In this document: positions 18,211 to 28,254 of the stretch, piece after piece
Position numbering within the stretch: position 1 is the first letter of the stretch
Layout of the letters: each line of letters begins with the position of its first letter
NCBI RefSeq assembly: GCF_000380105.1
Contig: NZ_KB904537.1
Span: forward strand, 1-64,000
Direction of reading: 5' to 3'
DNA from: Streptococcus orisratti DSM 15617
GTDB taxonomy: Bacteria > Bacillota > Bacilli > Lactobacillales > Streptococcaceae
DNA length: 64,000 bases
Notes under the pieces: generated by a model
The model's database searches: none
Seen by the model: the letters and a program-made list of their open reading frames with translations, nothing else
Told to the model about the DNA's origin: nothing
Position numbers and translations under genes: made by a program

Positions 18211-18380
18211 GTCAATGAAACTCAAATAGGCTATCTTCAATCATCTAGGAGATAGCCGAAAATTGCTCATATCGACAATGTGTAGCTAGAACCTTGCTAT
18301 TTTCATTTTCAGCTAGTACGCTTTAAGTCTCTTACTCATCACATTAAGTCAACAAGGTCTGGGGTTAATTTCGAAAAGTA
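18211..18380. repeat. Degenerate BOX-like element upstream of rimP
   Basis: The ends GTCAATGAAACTCAAATAGG and TTAATTTCGAAAAGTA recall the termini of the 104-bp elements (TCAATGAAAATCAAAA and TTTTCGAAGAGTAT). The interior is diverged. No gene is visible in 18088-18417. Confidence 0.5.
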
Positions 18381-18417
18381 AAAGAAGAGGCTGTCTACTC
18401 CAGCCCCTTACATTTTA

Positions 18418-19767
18418 TTACAGACGTGCATTCAACTCTGCTGAAAGTTCTTCGTAACCTGGTTTGCCAAGAAGAGCAAACATATTACGTTTATAGGCTT
18501 CCACACCTGGTTGGTCAAATGGATTAACAGCATTGAGATAGCCTGATAAACCAATTGCTAATTCAAAGAAGTAGATAACATAACCTAGCGTAAATTCATC
18601 TTGCTCTGGAAGGGTTACAAACATGTTTGGAACACCACCATCTGTATGTGCTAGAAGCACACCGTCTGTTGCTTTTTTGTTAACAAAGTCAACGTCTTTT
18701 CCTTGAAGGTAACCAAGTCCGTCAAGATCTTCAGCAAGTTCAGGAATAATCACATTTTTACGCGGCTTTTCAACACGTACAACTGTTTCGAAAAGATTAC
18801 GGTATCCTTCTTGGATAAATTGACCAAGAGAATGGAGATCTGTTGAGAAGTTAGCAGAAGTTGGATAGATACCTTTTTGGTCTTTTCCTTCTGACTCACC
18901 CGCCAATTGTTTCCACCATTCACCGAAATATTGAAGTGATGGTTCATAGTTAGCTAAAATTTCAGTTATGTAACCTTTACGGTAAAGAACATTACGAACC
19001 GCAGCATATTGGTAAGCAATATTTTCGGAAATTTTATCTGAAGTCAACTCCTTGCGGGCAGAGTTTGCACCTTCCATCAATTTTGTAATATCAGCACCAG
19101 ATGCTGCAATTGGAAGAAGACCTACTGCAGTAAGCACTGAAAAACGTCCACCTACGTTATCTGGCACAACAAAAGTATCCCAACCATTAGCGTCAGCTTC
19201 AACTTTAACAGCCCCTTTAACTTTATCAGTTGTTGCATAGATACGTTTATTTGCTTCTTCTTGGCCATATTTTTTAACCAAAAGTTCTTTAAACACGCGG
19301 AAAGCAATGGCTGGCTCAGTTGTTGTTCCTGATTTAGAAATCACGTTTACTGAGAATTCTTTGTCTTGTACATAATCAACAAGGTCAGCAAGGTAAGTTG
19401 ATGAAATTGAGTTACCTGCATAAAGGATTTGAGGTGCTTTACGCTTGTCTGCTGATTGCAGATTTGCAAAGTGATTGTTCAAGAAATCAATAGCTGCACG
19501 AGCACCAAGGTAAGAACCACCAATACCGATAACAACAAGAACTTCACTATCAGACTGGATCTTTGCAGCCGCTTTTTGAATACGTGCAAACTCTTCTTTG
19601 TCATAATTTTCAGGAAGTTCAAGCCATCCCAAGAAATCAGAACCAGGTCCAGTTCCCTCACGAAGTAATTTATCAGCTTCTGTCACTTGCCCTTGTAAGT
19701 AATCAATCTCATGTTGACCTACAAATTCACCTAATACTTTAGAATAATCAAATTTAATATGTGTCAT
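18418..19767 (-). CDS. pgi: Glucose-6-phosphate isomerase
   Basis: A 449-residue cytoplasmic enzyme interconverting glucose 6-phosphate and fructose 6-phosphate. It carries the family motifs [17 protein letters not shown] (about residues 78-94), [10 protein letters not shown] (about 145-154), [14 protein letters not shown] and the catalytic segment [16 protein letters not shown]. Length is standard for the short Firmicute form. It is a monocistronic gene between the nusA operon and the 4.5S RNA gene. It links glucose produced by the starch and maltose genes in this window to glycolysis. Confidence 0.98.
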   Translation of the reverse strand: MTHIKFDYSKVLGEFVGQHEIDYLQGQVTEADKLLREGTGPGSDFLGWLELPENYDKEEFARIQKAAAKIQSDSEVLVVIGIGGSYLGARAAIDFLNNHFANLQSADKRKAPQILYAGNSISSTYLADLVDYVQDKEFSVNVISKSGTTTEPAIAFRVFKELLVKKYGQEEANKRIYATTDKVKGAVKVEADANGWDTFVVPDNVGGRFSVLTAVGLLPIAASGADITKLMEGANSARKELTSDKISENIAYQYAAVRNVLYRKGYITEILANYEPSLQYFGEWWKQLAGESEGKDQKGIYPTSANFSTDLHSLGQFIQEGYRNLFETVVRVEKPRKNVIIPELAEDLDGLGYLQGKDVDFVNKKATDGVLLAHTDGGVPNMFVTLPEQDEFTLGYVIYFFELAIGLSGYLNAVNPFDQPGVEAYKRNMFALLGKPGYEELSAELNARL

Positions 19768-19908
19768 TGAGTTTTATATCCTCCATAAATTCTATCCCTT
19801 TTATGATACCCTTTTATCAGCTTTTTTTCAATGATTTTGAGATAAAATTCGCAAAAAAATATGACATATATTTTCCGAAATAAGTGACATATTTTCTGAA
19901 AAAGAAAA

Positions 19909-19982
19909 AGAGCACACGCTCGAGATCGCTTAGGGCTGCTGGATTCCTCCCCTGACCCACTTCACGCACGAACGTTGCTCCA
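19909..19982 (-). ncRNA. ffs: Signal recognition particle RNA (4.5S/small SRP RNA)
   Basis: On the minus strand the apical core reads GGTCAGGGGAGGAATCCAGC and then AGCCC, the universally conserved SRP54 (Ffh)-binding hairpin of bacterial SRP RNA. The ends GAGCAACGTTCG and CGAGCGTGTGCTC pair to close a single rod of about 75 nucleotides, followed by a U run that terminates transcription. With Ffh it targets membrane and secreted proteins to FtsY and SecYEG. It sits just behind tadA, a common location in Firmicutes. Ends are accurate to a few bases. Confidence 0.94.
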
Positions 19983-19988
19983 TAAAAC

Positions 19989-20016
19989 ATTATAACACAA
20001 TTTGCTCATTATGCAA
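19989..20016 (-). promoter_or_regulatory. Promoter of the SRP RNA inside the end of tadA
   Basis: On the minus strand TTGCAT (20016-20011) and TATAAT (19994-19989) are 16 bases apart and place the start at about 19982. The -35 box overlaps the last tadA codons. Confidence 0.8.
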
Positions 20017-20530
20017 GCGGAGAGATTGACTCTTCTTGCGCTGCTTGTTTGGCCAGTTTTTTTCGTTTGCGGCTCTGGCGGAAGAAAGTTTGCATAATAG
20101 CTGCGCAATCTTCTTCAAGTACACCTTGCTCCACAAGCACACGGTGGTTAAGCCGTTCGTCAGTGAGGATATCATAGAGACTGCCCGCTCCACCAAATTT
20201 TTGATTGGCTGCACCGTAAATGACTTGAGGGATGCGAGCTAATCCAATAGCACCGCTGCACATCACACAGGGCTCGATGGTGACAAAAAGTGTCGCATCC
20301 AGCAAGCGCCAATTCCCTTCTGCAACATTAGCTTCATTAATGGCCATGATCTCAGCATGCATAATCGCCTGATTCAGTTCCTCACGCGCATTATGCCCGC
20401 GGCCGATAATCTGACCATCCTTAACAATAACACAACCTATGGGAATTTCTTCTTTTTGCAGGGAAATTTGAGCTTCTTTCAGAGCTTCTGTCATGAAAAA
20501 TTCTTTTTCTTCCTGAGTGAAGTCTGCCAT
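20009..20530 (-). CDS. tadA: tRNA-specific adenosine deaminase TadA
   Basis: A 173-residue zinc enzyme converting A34 to inosine in tRNA-Arg(ACG), an essential step for decoding CGN codons. The metal and catalytic residues are in HAEIMAI (His and Glu, about residues 58-60) and PCVMCSGA (two Cys, about 87-90), followed by IPQVIYGA and the KFGGAGSLYDIL loop that binds the anticodon. The C-terminal RKRKKLAKQ tail is typical. Its start ATG overlaps the stop of the metallo-hydrolase gene (TGATG), so the two are co-translated. Confidence 0.96.
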   Translation of the reverse strand: MADFTQEEKEFFMTEALKEAQISLQKEEIPIGCVIVKDGQIIGRGHNAREELNQAIMHAEIMAINEANVAEGNWRLLDATLFVTIEPCVMCSGAIGLARIPQVIYGAANQKFGGAGSLYDILTDERLNHRVLVEQGVLEEDCAAIMQTFFRQSRKRKKLAKQAAQEESISPLA

Positions 20531-21306
20531 CAGCAGTCACCAATTTCCCATGATTTATGGGGGGCAGCCAATTCCACAGGAATACCGCCTGAGTAAACTT
20601 CCGTTTGACTTCTTAAGACTTCCAGATGATTGTCTGGAGCAATACCTGCTGGCGGTACTGGCGGCATATGGGTCAGAACTAGTCTCTTAACCCCTGCCTG
20701 ACGGGCAATCTGACCCGCTTCCTTGCTTGTTAAGTGGGCGATATGATTTTCATTTCCTTCATAAAGATAGACATCTGCTAAAAAGAGGTCAGCGCCTGCG
20801 GCAAATTCATCCAAGCCATCAAAATAACCCGTATCACCTGTGAAAACAAAGACCTGTCCTGTCGCACGCTCAATAATACGAAAAGCATAACAGGGCACTG
20901 GGTGGACCGTTTTCACAAAAGTGATGTCAAAGGGGCCAATCTGCTGACCTTGACTGACATCATACGCAAGACCTTGCGACACCCCCTCAAGAGTCAGTTT
21001 GCTGAATTCATAAGGATCTTCGTCATGTCCATAAATCGGCAGAACCTTAGGCTCCCAGAGATGTTTGGGATAAAGTTGAAAATAATGACGCAAGACACCA
21101 AGGTCGGCTACATGATCGGGATGATAGTGGGAAATAATGGCCGCATCCAATTCCAGAGGACTGATTTCTTTTTCGAGTTCATTAAGGGCGCGGCTTCCTG
21201 CATCAATCAAAAGCTGAAAGCCATCCTTGCCTGTCAGCAGATAGGAAGTTGTCCCCTCATCTTGATAGGGATAGGCTCCCCAGCAGCCCAATGTTGTTAA
21301 TTTCAT
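20530..21306 (-). CDS. MBL-fold metallo-hydrolase (YhfI-like)
   Basis: A 258-residue protein starting at the ATG at 21306 (MKLTTLGCWGAYP), with AGAAGG upstream. It has the beta-lactamase-like metal signature SHYHPDHVADLG (about residues 58-69), a later TGDTGYFDG with the bridging Asp, and LTHMPP. This is the layout of RNase Z-like/YhfI hydrolases. The substrate is unknown; phosphodiesterase activity on small nucleotides or RNA is the usual guess for the group. Coupled with tadA downstream; the kinase-like gene upstream is 34 bases away. Confidence 0.85.
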   Translation of the reverse strand: MKLTTLGCWGAYPYQDEGTTSYLLTGKDGFQLLIDAGSRALNELEKEISPLELDAAIISHYHPDHVADLGVLRHYFQLYPKHLWEPKVLPIYGHDEDPYEFSKLTLEGVSQGLAYDVSQGQQIGPFDITFVKTVHPVPCYAFRIIERATGQVFVFTGDTGYFDGLDEFAAGADLFLADVYLYEGNENHIAHLTSKEAGQIARQAGVKRLVLTHMPPVPPAGIAPDNHLEVLRSQTEVYSGGIPVELAAPHKSWEIGDC

Positions 21307-21339
21307 AGCAAACACCTTCTTTTGATTTTTCTGTTTTTA

Positions 21340-21996
21340 TTATAACAAATTTCCTAATTCATCAGGAAGTGAAGACTGCTTTTCAAGGATAAAATCGTCG
21401 CCTGACTGGCAAATAAGTAGATCAGCTGCTTCCTGATAAGGTTTATAGTAATTTTCATACTGCTTTCGACGTGCCTTATGAGTTACTTTAATCCATTCAG
21501 GATGACGTTTTCTGATACTGGTATCACGTGCCAAACGCCGTGCCAACTCAGTTTCATCGTCTGTATAAAAGCAGATAGACAAATCAAATAAATGCTCTGG
21601 TAAAAAAGCTGCTGACATCCCTTCAATTAGTAAAATCGGTTTTTGTCCTGACAAGCGTTGACTGGGTGCCCAAGGTTCATCAATGGTGAGAATATCCATC
21701 CCCGAAGATAAGGCTATAATATCACGTTTCAGGCTACTAAGTTCATGAGCCAAAGGAAGACAAGCCGTCACCTTCTGGTCTGGGCAATCTTTAACAGTTA
21801 CCAAATCACGATATTCCCCTGAGATAATATAAGGATCTGTTTCCAACAGATTAACCTGACTTTGCTCCAAGAGATGATACAAATCCATAGCAAATCTGGA
21901 TTTTCCAGAAGCCCCATGTCCATAAATACGAATACAGTGATGCTTGCCATCTGAAAGATAGGTCACAAGAGCTTGCAGTAAATTTTTTCTTAACAT
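21340..21996 (-). CDS. Uridine kinase-like P-loop protein
   Basis: A 218-residue protein with a Walker A motif GHGASGKSRF (about residues 26-35), a Walker B-like region ILLIEGMSAAF (about 122-132), and an RRLARDTSIRKRHPEW lid segment like that of uridine/pantothenate kinase relatives. It is shorter than, and distinct from, housekeeping Udk. The phosphate acceptor is therefore unclear; a nucleoside or cofactor precursor is likely. The start ATG at 21996 gives a normal N-terminus. It probably shares transcription with the MBL-fold gene and tadA. Confidence 0.78.
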   Translation of the reverse strand: MLRKNLLQALVTYLSDGKHHCIRIYGHGASGKSRFAMDLYHLLEQSQVNLLETDPYIISGEYRDLVTVKDCPDQKVTACLPLAHELSSLKRDIIALSSGMDILTIDEPWAPSQRLSGQKPILLIEGMSAAFLPEHLFDLSICFYTDDETELARRLARDTSIRKRHPEWIKVTHKARRKQYENYYKPYQEAADLLICQSGDDFILEKQSSLPDELGNLL

Positions 21997-22031
21997 TTAA
22001 CACCCCCAATCTAAATTTTTGAGCAAAAAGC

Positions 22032-22576
22032 TCACCTAAAATGAGCTGATACTGAGCATTTACAACAGGTCATTTCGCTACTTCTTCCTGAAAAATAGCC
22101 AAGCTCCAAAGTTTCCTCGTTGTGAAAATAGCTCATATCATAGTCTCTCAAAGCTTTGACTTCATTAGCAAGCCCAATGGTTTGAGCAACATCTCCGTTA
22201 GGATAGGAATCCTCAAAATTCGTATAAACATTGAGAAGGCATAAAGATTCAATCTCTATCCCAGACTCCCCACGAAATTCACGAACAAATGTATCTCCCG
22301 AACTTCCGCCAAGTTCCATACAACCACCAATAAAGTCCAAAATTCCCTTATCGGCACGTTTCTGCAACAAAACACGTCCTTTTTCATCTACTAAATGCCT
22401 ACTGTAAAAACCAGGAATATCTTGTCATGACCCATCTTATACTCTTCGAAAATCAAAATTATCCGTTGTCAACTTGCCTTGATGAACTCAAGTTCTATCG
22501 TCGGCTTCGTTTCCTAGGCTACTTTTGATTTTCATTGAGTATTAGAACGAATGTAGGAAATATAAGCCTGAACCAT
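22032..22576 (-). pseudogene. NUDIX hydrolase destroyed by a repeat insertion
   Basis: Three pieces of one NUDIX gene are visible. MVQAYISYIRS (from the ATG at 22576) is cut by the 104-bp element 22439-22542. GHDKIFLVFTVGI resumes on the other side and then hits a frameshift stop. The last piece, VDEKGRVLLQKRADKG, continues to the normal C-terminal half. The Nudix box itself is damaged: GGCMELGGSSGDTFVREFRGESG lacks the first glutamate and one of the paired glutamates needed for metal binding. The gene is therefore non-functional on three independent grounds. Confidence 0.88.
22439..22542. repeat. 104-bp BOX-like element, copy B, inside the NUDIX gene
   Basis: Same length and nearly the same sequence as copy A (11755-11858), with imperfect 20-bp terminal inverted repeats. 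It interrupts the NUDIX frame cleanly between the codons for IRS and the GHDK block. Confidence 0.9.
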
Positions 22577-22633
22577 CTTCTCCTCATCATCACCAATATA
22601 GAAAAGCAGCCGACACTACGACTGCTCCACATT

Positions 22634-23791
<1,158 letters not shown>

Positions 23792-23983
23792 TTATACTTC
23801 AGGAAAAACAGTCCTGAGTTCTTGATCCGCCTTAAGAGGGGCAACATAAAAAACTATCTGTCACTTTTTGTCCCAATCTCAGGTTGTTAACCTTTTTGAT
23901 TTTACCAAAAAATATGCTGAATGTCATTAGCTTATCCCGAATGTGATATAATGTTCCTATATATTTTCGACTAAGGAGAACAC

Positions 23984-24760
23984 ATGCGCGCTTATCAATT
24001 CCGTGAACAAGCTCGAAACCTGTTAAAAATTCTGTCTGGCAAGTATGCACTCTTTTTTCTGCCTAGCTTTCTATCAATTTTTTCAATCTATCTGACTTTA
24101 CGTGAAACCTTGCTCAATATAGAAGGAACTAGCATCTCAGTCAGTGCCCGCATTTTCCCTTTACTTATTAGCCTACTTGTGACCCTCTTTAGCTTGTCTG
24201 CGGGCTACACTGTCTTGGAGGTCATCCGAGGAAGGCAGCGACAAGTTAGTTTTTCCGACAGTAATCTTACCTTTTCTAGCGAGATTTTCTGGAAACTGCT
24301 GGCCACCTTAATGCTACGTTGGCTTTATCTTCTTCCGTGGTCTCTGACTTGGAGGTTGGGAGATTATTTAATCCAGCTGGGTAGTCATTCAGTCGTTCTA
24401 AATTCTAATCATATGGATTCTTTTTCCCTTGCCTTGATTGTTCTGGGTGGGCTACTTTACCTTCTCGGACTCTTTCTTGTTATTGTAAAACAGTATAGCT
24501 ATACTCTAGCTGGCTACCTACTCTACGATCATTTATTGGAGGGCAATTATCCTGGTGCCGCTAAGCTTTTGGCTGAAAGTCACCGCTTGATGAAAGGATA
24601 TCGCTGGAAACTTTTCTGCTTAGAAATCAGCTTTATCGGTTGGTATATCTTGTCTGGTCTAACTCTGGGCTTGCTCAATTTTTACGTTCTACCTTATACA
24701 ACAACAACTCATGTTCTTTTTTACGAACATCGTTTACAGTTAGAAAAAGACGAAAAATAA
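23984..24760 (+). CDS. DUF975 integral membrane protein
   Basis: A 258-residue protein with about six hydrophobic segments. It has the DUF975 hallmarks: an ESHRLMKGYRWKLFCLEISFIGW block (about residues 200-222), then LTLGLLNFYVLPYTTTTHVLFYEH at the C-terminus. AAGGAG precedes the ATG at 23984. The family is widespread in Firmicutes and has no established biochemical role. The gene appears monocistronic, 223 bases after the divergent tgt start and 109 before def. Confidence 0.85.
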   Translation: MRAYQFREQARNLLKILSGKYALFFLPSFLSIFSIYLTLRETLLNIEGTSISVSARIFPLLISLLVTLFSLSAGYTVLEVIRGRQRQVSFSDSNLTFSSEIFWKLLATLMLRWLYLLPWSLTWRLGDYLIQLGSHSVVLNSNHMDSFSLALIVLGGLLYLLGLFLVIVKQYSYTLAGYLLYDHLLEGNYPGAAKLLAESHRLMKGYRWKLFCLEISFIGWYILSGLTLGLLNFYVLPYTTTTHVLFYEHRLQLEKDEK

Positions 24761-24869
24761 CGACAAACTCATTTGTTATTTTATCCTCAGACTGACGATT
24801 CCTTTGCTTTCCTTCAACTCTGATTTGTGATATGATTAGGGTATATGAATAGAATGAAAGAAGGTTATT

Positions 24870-25484
24870 ATGTCTGTACAAAGTAAACTGATTAAACCCA
24901 GTCATCTAATTGACATGGATGATATTATTCGGGAAGGAAACCCAACATTACGCGCTGTGGCTGCTGATGTAACTTTTCCCTTATCTGACGAGGACATCAT
25001 TCTCGGTGAAAAAATGATGCAATTCTTAAAAAACTCCCAAGATCCTGTTATGGCTGAAAAAATGGGATTGCGTGGCGGTGTTGGCTTGGCAGCTCCACAA
25101 CTGGACATTTCAAAACGCATTATTGCTGTCCTTGTACCAAACCCTGAAGATGAGGAAGGCAATCCACCTAAAGAGGCCTATAGTCTCCAAGAAGTCATGT
25201 ATAATCCTAAAGTGGTTGCCCACTCTGTGCAAGATGCTGCGCTAGCTGATGGCGAAGGGTGCCTCTCCGTTGACCGTCTGGTCGAAGGGTATGTCGTTCG
25301 TCATTCCCGTGTTACTGTTGAATATTTCGACAAAAACGGTGATAAACATAAAATCAAACTTAAAGGCTACAATTCCATCGTTGTCCAACACGAAATTGAC
25401 CATACCAATGGCATCATGTTCTACGACCGTATCAATGAGAAAAATCCATTTGCCATCAAAGAAGGCATGCTAATTATTGAGTAA
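24870..25484 (+). CDS. def: Peptide deformylase
   Basis: A 204-residue metalloenzyme removing the formyl group from nascent proteins. The three catalytic motifs are intact: GVGLAAPQ (about residues 71-78), EGCLSV (metal-binding Cys, about 131) and QHEIDHTNG (HEIDH, about 174-178). The insertion between motifs 1 and 2 and the N-terminal extension are those of the Gram-positive type 2 deformylases. A strong terminator lies about 117 bases behind the stop. Confidence 0.97.
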   Translation: MSVQSKLIKPSHLIDMDDIIREGNPTLRAVAADVTFPLSDEDIILGEKMMQFLKNSQDPVMAEKMGLRGGVGLAAPQLDISKRIIAVLVPNPEDEEGNPPKEAYSLQEVMYNPKVVAHSVQDAALADGEGCLSVDRLVEGYVVRHSRVTVEYFDKNGDKHKIKLKGYNSIVVQHEIDHTNGIMFYDRINEKNPFAIKEGMLIIE

Positions 25485-25600
25485 GCAATTAAGTTTTCTA
25501 TAAGAAAACGTTAAGTCTCAGTTAAGTTAGCTCAGCTATACTATAACCATCCTAGCAATAGGACTCCTAAAAACTTTTCTTTTTCATAAATCTCCTAGAG

Positions 25601-25635
25601 AGGACGTTGAGCAACCAACGTCCTTTCGTTTTGAT
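25601..25635 (+). terminator. Terminator downstream of def
   Basis: A 9-bp stem AGGACGTTG/CAACGTCCT with a 6-base loop is followed by TTCGTTTTGATTTTT. Confidence 0.8.
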
Positions 25636-25882
25636 TTTTAACTTAGAGACTTATGATCTTGTCTTTTAATCCGAGGCGTGACAATAACTTTACTGCTAAA
25701 AATACTAAAGGCAGTCGCCATAGTGGGGTATCTAACTACTACTAGCTTTAGAATTATTTTGCATCCTTACATCACAGCATCTGTAATCTGTACTTGAAGT
25801 TGAGGAAGTAGAAAGTGAGGTCATAAAAGACAAGCAAAAAAACATTTTTATTGTCATTTGCCTAAACTCTTAACCTTATGTT

Positions 25883-26088
25883 ATACTCAATGAAAATCAA
25901 AATAGACTAATTTCAACAGTCTGGGGGAGACCGTTAAATTGGAGATAGGGAAACCTAGTTCGTATCATTAGTATATAGAATAAGCCCTGCTACTCTCTAG
26001 CTTTCAGCTGACAGGTGGTTAAAATTCACTGGAACTTAACACTTATCAAATCAAGTGAACGACGTCTGATTTTGATTTTCGAAATTAT
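25883..26088. repeat. BOX-like element, long copy C
   Basis: Starts ATACTCAATGAAAATCAAAA and ends with GATTTTGATTTTCGAAATTAT, the same terminal inverted repeats as the 104-bp elements, but with a different and longer interior of about 165 bases. No gene is seen in 25636-26122. Confidence 0.7.
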
Positions 26089-26122
26089 TAACTGTATCAA
26101 TTAGAAGAATGGAGGTTTTGCT

Positions 26123-27169
26123 ATGATTAAAACTGTTGGGATTGTGAGTCTATCCAGTGGTATCATTGGTGAGGAGTTTGTTAAGCACGAGGTGGACTTG
26201 GGTGTGCAGCGGTTGAAGGACTTGGGATTGGAGATCACTTTTCTACCGCATGCACAAAAGGGGCTAGACTATGTTAAGGAACACCCTGAAGCGCGGGCGC
26301 AAGATTTGATTGCGGCTTTTGCGGATGACAGCATTGACATGATTTTGTGTGCGATTGGCGGGGATGACACTTATCGCTTGTTGCCTTACCTTTTTGACAA
26401 CGACCAGCTGAAACAGGCGGTCAAGCAAAAAATATTCCTTGGTTTTTCAGATACAACCATGAACCACCTCATGTTGCACAAGCTGGGAGTCAAAACCTTT
26501 TACGGTCAATCTTTTCTGGCAGATGTTTGTGAGTTGGACACAGAAATGCTGCCTTACAGCCTGCACTACTTTAAAGAGCTGATTGAGATAGGGAAAATTT
26601 CAGAAATTAGACCAAGTGAGGTCTGGTATGAGGAACGCACTGACTTTAGTGAGAAGGCTCTGGGAACACCGCGCATCAGCCATACTAATAGTGACTTTGA
26701 ACTTCTGCAAGGAGCAGCTCAATTTGAGGGCGAAATTTTGGGCGGCTGCTTGGAGTCACTCTATGATATTTTTGACAATTCTAGATATGAGGACACTACC
26801 ACTCTCTGTGAACAGTACCAGCTCTTTCCTAGCTTATCTGACTGGGAAGGGAAAATTCTGCTTCTAGAAACTAGCGAGGAAAAACCAGCGCCAGCCTTGT
26901 ACCGACAAATGCTACAAGCCTTAAAGGCTACGGGGATTTTTGAAGTCGTGAGTGGTCTTCTGGTCGGCAAACCTATGGACGAGACTTATACTAGCGACTA
27001 TAAAGAAGCCCTGTTGGAAATTGTCGGCGATGACCTGCCTATCCTTTTCAACCTCAATGTTGGTCACGCGACACCAAGGGCCATCGTACCTTTCGGCGTG
27101 CACGCGTATGTGGATGCGACCAAGCAGGTGATTAGGTTTGATTATAAAAGGCGAGCTCTAGGAGGATAA
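26123..27169 (+). CDS. S66 family LD-carboxypeptidase/MccF-like peptidase
   Basis: A 348-residue cytoplasmic serine peptidase of the S66 family. The nucleophile is in MILCAIGGDDTYRLLPYL (a Gly-Gly-Asp variant of the nucleophile elbow; the family serine is in the following FLGFSDTT). The LGGCLESLYDI block and the late NVGHATPRAIVPFGV carry the glutamate and histidine. S66 enzymes cleave L,D-peptides of recycled murein or detoxify microcin C-like compounds; the MccF-like subgroup seems closer by length. AATGGAGG lies before the ATG. It is followed after 2 bases by a DUF6630-like gene, so they form a two-gene unit. Confidence 0.83.
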   Translation: MIKTVGIVSLSSGIIGEEFVKHEVDLGVQRLKDLGLEITFLPHAQKGLDYVKEHPEARAQDLIAAFADDSIDMILCAIGGDDTYRLLPYLFDNDQLKQAVKQKIFLGFSDTTMNHLMLHKLGVKTFYGQSFLADVCELDTEMLPYSLHYFKELIEIGKISEIRPSEVWYEERTDFSEKALGTPRISHTNSDFELLQGAAQFEGEILGGCLESLYDIFDNSRYEDTTTLCEQYQLFPSLSDWEGKILLLETSEEKPAPALYRQMLQALKATGIFEVVSGLLVGKPMDETYTSDYKEALLEIVGDDLPILFNLNVGHATPRAIVPFGVHAYVDATKQVIRFDYKRRALGG

Positions 27170-27171
27170 CC

Positions 27172-27729
27172 ATGGGACTATTTGATTTTTGGAAAAAGAA
27201 ACCTCAGGAGGCGGCAAGTTCAAAGAGAATTGACCAAGAGATCTATAGGAAAATAGCAGAGTTGCTCACAAAAGACCCGACTATTCTTTCTAACTTAGAA
27301 CTGTGTTTCGCATCTCCACAGCGCTACTTGGATAAATACGCTGAGCGCTATGACGAGCGCGGCATTGGCAGTCAGGATAGTGAAGCCACCATCGTCTGGC
27401 TGGGATTGACAGATGAACTTTTGGCAGGAGAGCAAATCATTGAGCTAGATTGGCAGGCAGAGTTACCAGACTTCCTGATGTCAATCAAAATTCTGGCAGA
27501 CAGATACCAACTCAGTTTAGAGACTGACTGGTTCAAGGAGGAAGACAGCATTCCTGTCTGGTGTCACACCTTGGATGACAAATGGGCCGAACTGGGCTTT
27601 TGCGTGGGAGCCATGGCCATTGACAGCGACAGCTATGTGATGTTCGTCTGCCCAAGTGAGACACTGCGAAAGCTCATGACGCTAGGGCAAAAAATCAATC
27701 AGCGCTTTGATTTAGCCGAAAAGATGTGA
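27172..27729 (+). CDS. DUF6630-like protein
   Basis: A 185-residue soluble, acidic protein starting MGLFDFWKKKP, a start common in small accessory proteins. The pattern (TIVWLGLTDELLAGEQIIELDW near the middle, HTLDDKWAELGFCVGAMAIDSDSYVMFV near the C-terminus) resembles the DUF6630 group, which has no known activity. I am moderately confident of the family and not at all of the function. Nearly overlapping with the S66 peptidase gene, so probably co-expressed; a strong terminator follows. Confidence 0.6.
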   Translation: MGLFDFWKKKPQEAASSKRIDQEIYRKIAELLTKDPTILSNLELCFASPQRYLDKYAERYDERGIGSQDSEATIVWLGLTDELLAGEQIIELDWQAELPDFLMSIKILADRYQLSLETDWFKEEDSIPVWCHTLDDKWAELGFCVGAMAIDSDSYVMFVCPSETLRKLMTLGQKINQRFDLAEKM

Positions 27730-27737
27730 GAAAATCA

Positions 27738-27762
27738 AAACCACCCGTCAAACGGGTGGTTT
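27738..27762 (+). terminator. Terminator of the S66/DUF6630 operon
   Basis: A perfect 10-bp stem AAACCACCCG/CGGGTGGTTT with a 5-base loop, 9 bases after the stop codon. The U run is weak. Confidence 0.75.
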
Positions 27763-27839
27763 GAACACCTTTATTATACTGAGTTTGGAGATTTTTTGTA
27801 TAACGGTTGATGCGCACCCGTATAGTGGGTGGGTGTTTA

Positions 27840-28200
27840 TCTCACACCTTCAGAGCAAGACGGACTAAAGTCGCATAATAACAAGGGAGTAGGAAAGAAC
27901 TCAATAAGTCTAAAAAAGAGTTCTCCTCACTTCCAAACATCTAGGTTCGGGCTAAAATAGTCCACTGGACTATTTTACTCCCACCCCCGCACAGCTCAAA
28001 AGGTTCAGTGAACCTTTTGAGGTTGGAAATGAAGCGAACTCTGTTCGCATCAGTCGTAGAGGTCAGATTTGGAGTGTGAAACACGAATTGCTGAGATTTG
28101 CTTCGCAAACCTTATCTCCAACCTTTAACAGTCCACTGGACTGTTAAACCCAATCAACCACTGCGATGAAATATTGACACGAACTTTGAGAAGCGAGGCT
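27840..28200. repeat. Cluster of short palindromes, non-coding
   Basis: Three long palindromes lie within 200 bases: AAAATAGTCCACTGGACTATTT (centre 27965), AAAAGGTTCAGTGAACCTTTT (centre 28008) and TTAACAGTCCACTGGACTGTTA (centre 28136). Smaller ones, GCGAACTCTGTTCGC and TTTGCTTCGCAAA, sit between them. Two AGGTTGGA blocks lie in inverted orientation near 28021 and 28118. No open frame of note. A decayed composite repeat or a structured RNA are both possible. Confidence 0.65.
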
Positions 28201-28254
28201 GAACTTTTTGCTCAGCCTCTTGATTGATATCAAATTTGTTTATTTGAGTAAGCT

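Noticed and set aside
27840-28200. CRISPR array
   Set aside because: The palindromes are of different sequence and irregularly spaced; there are no constant repeats with unique spacers and no cas genes in the window.
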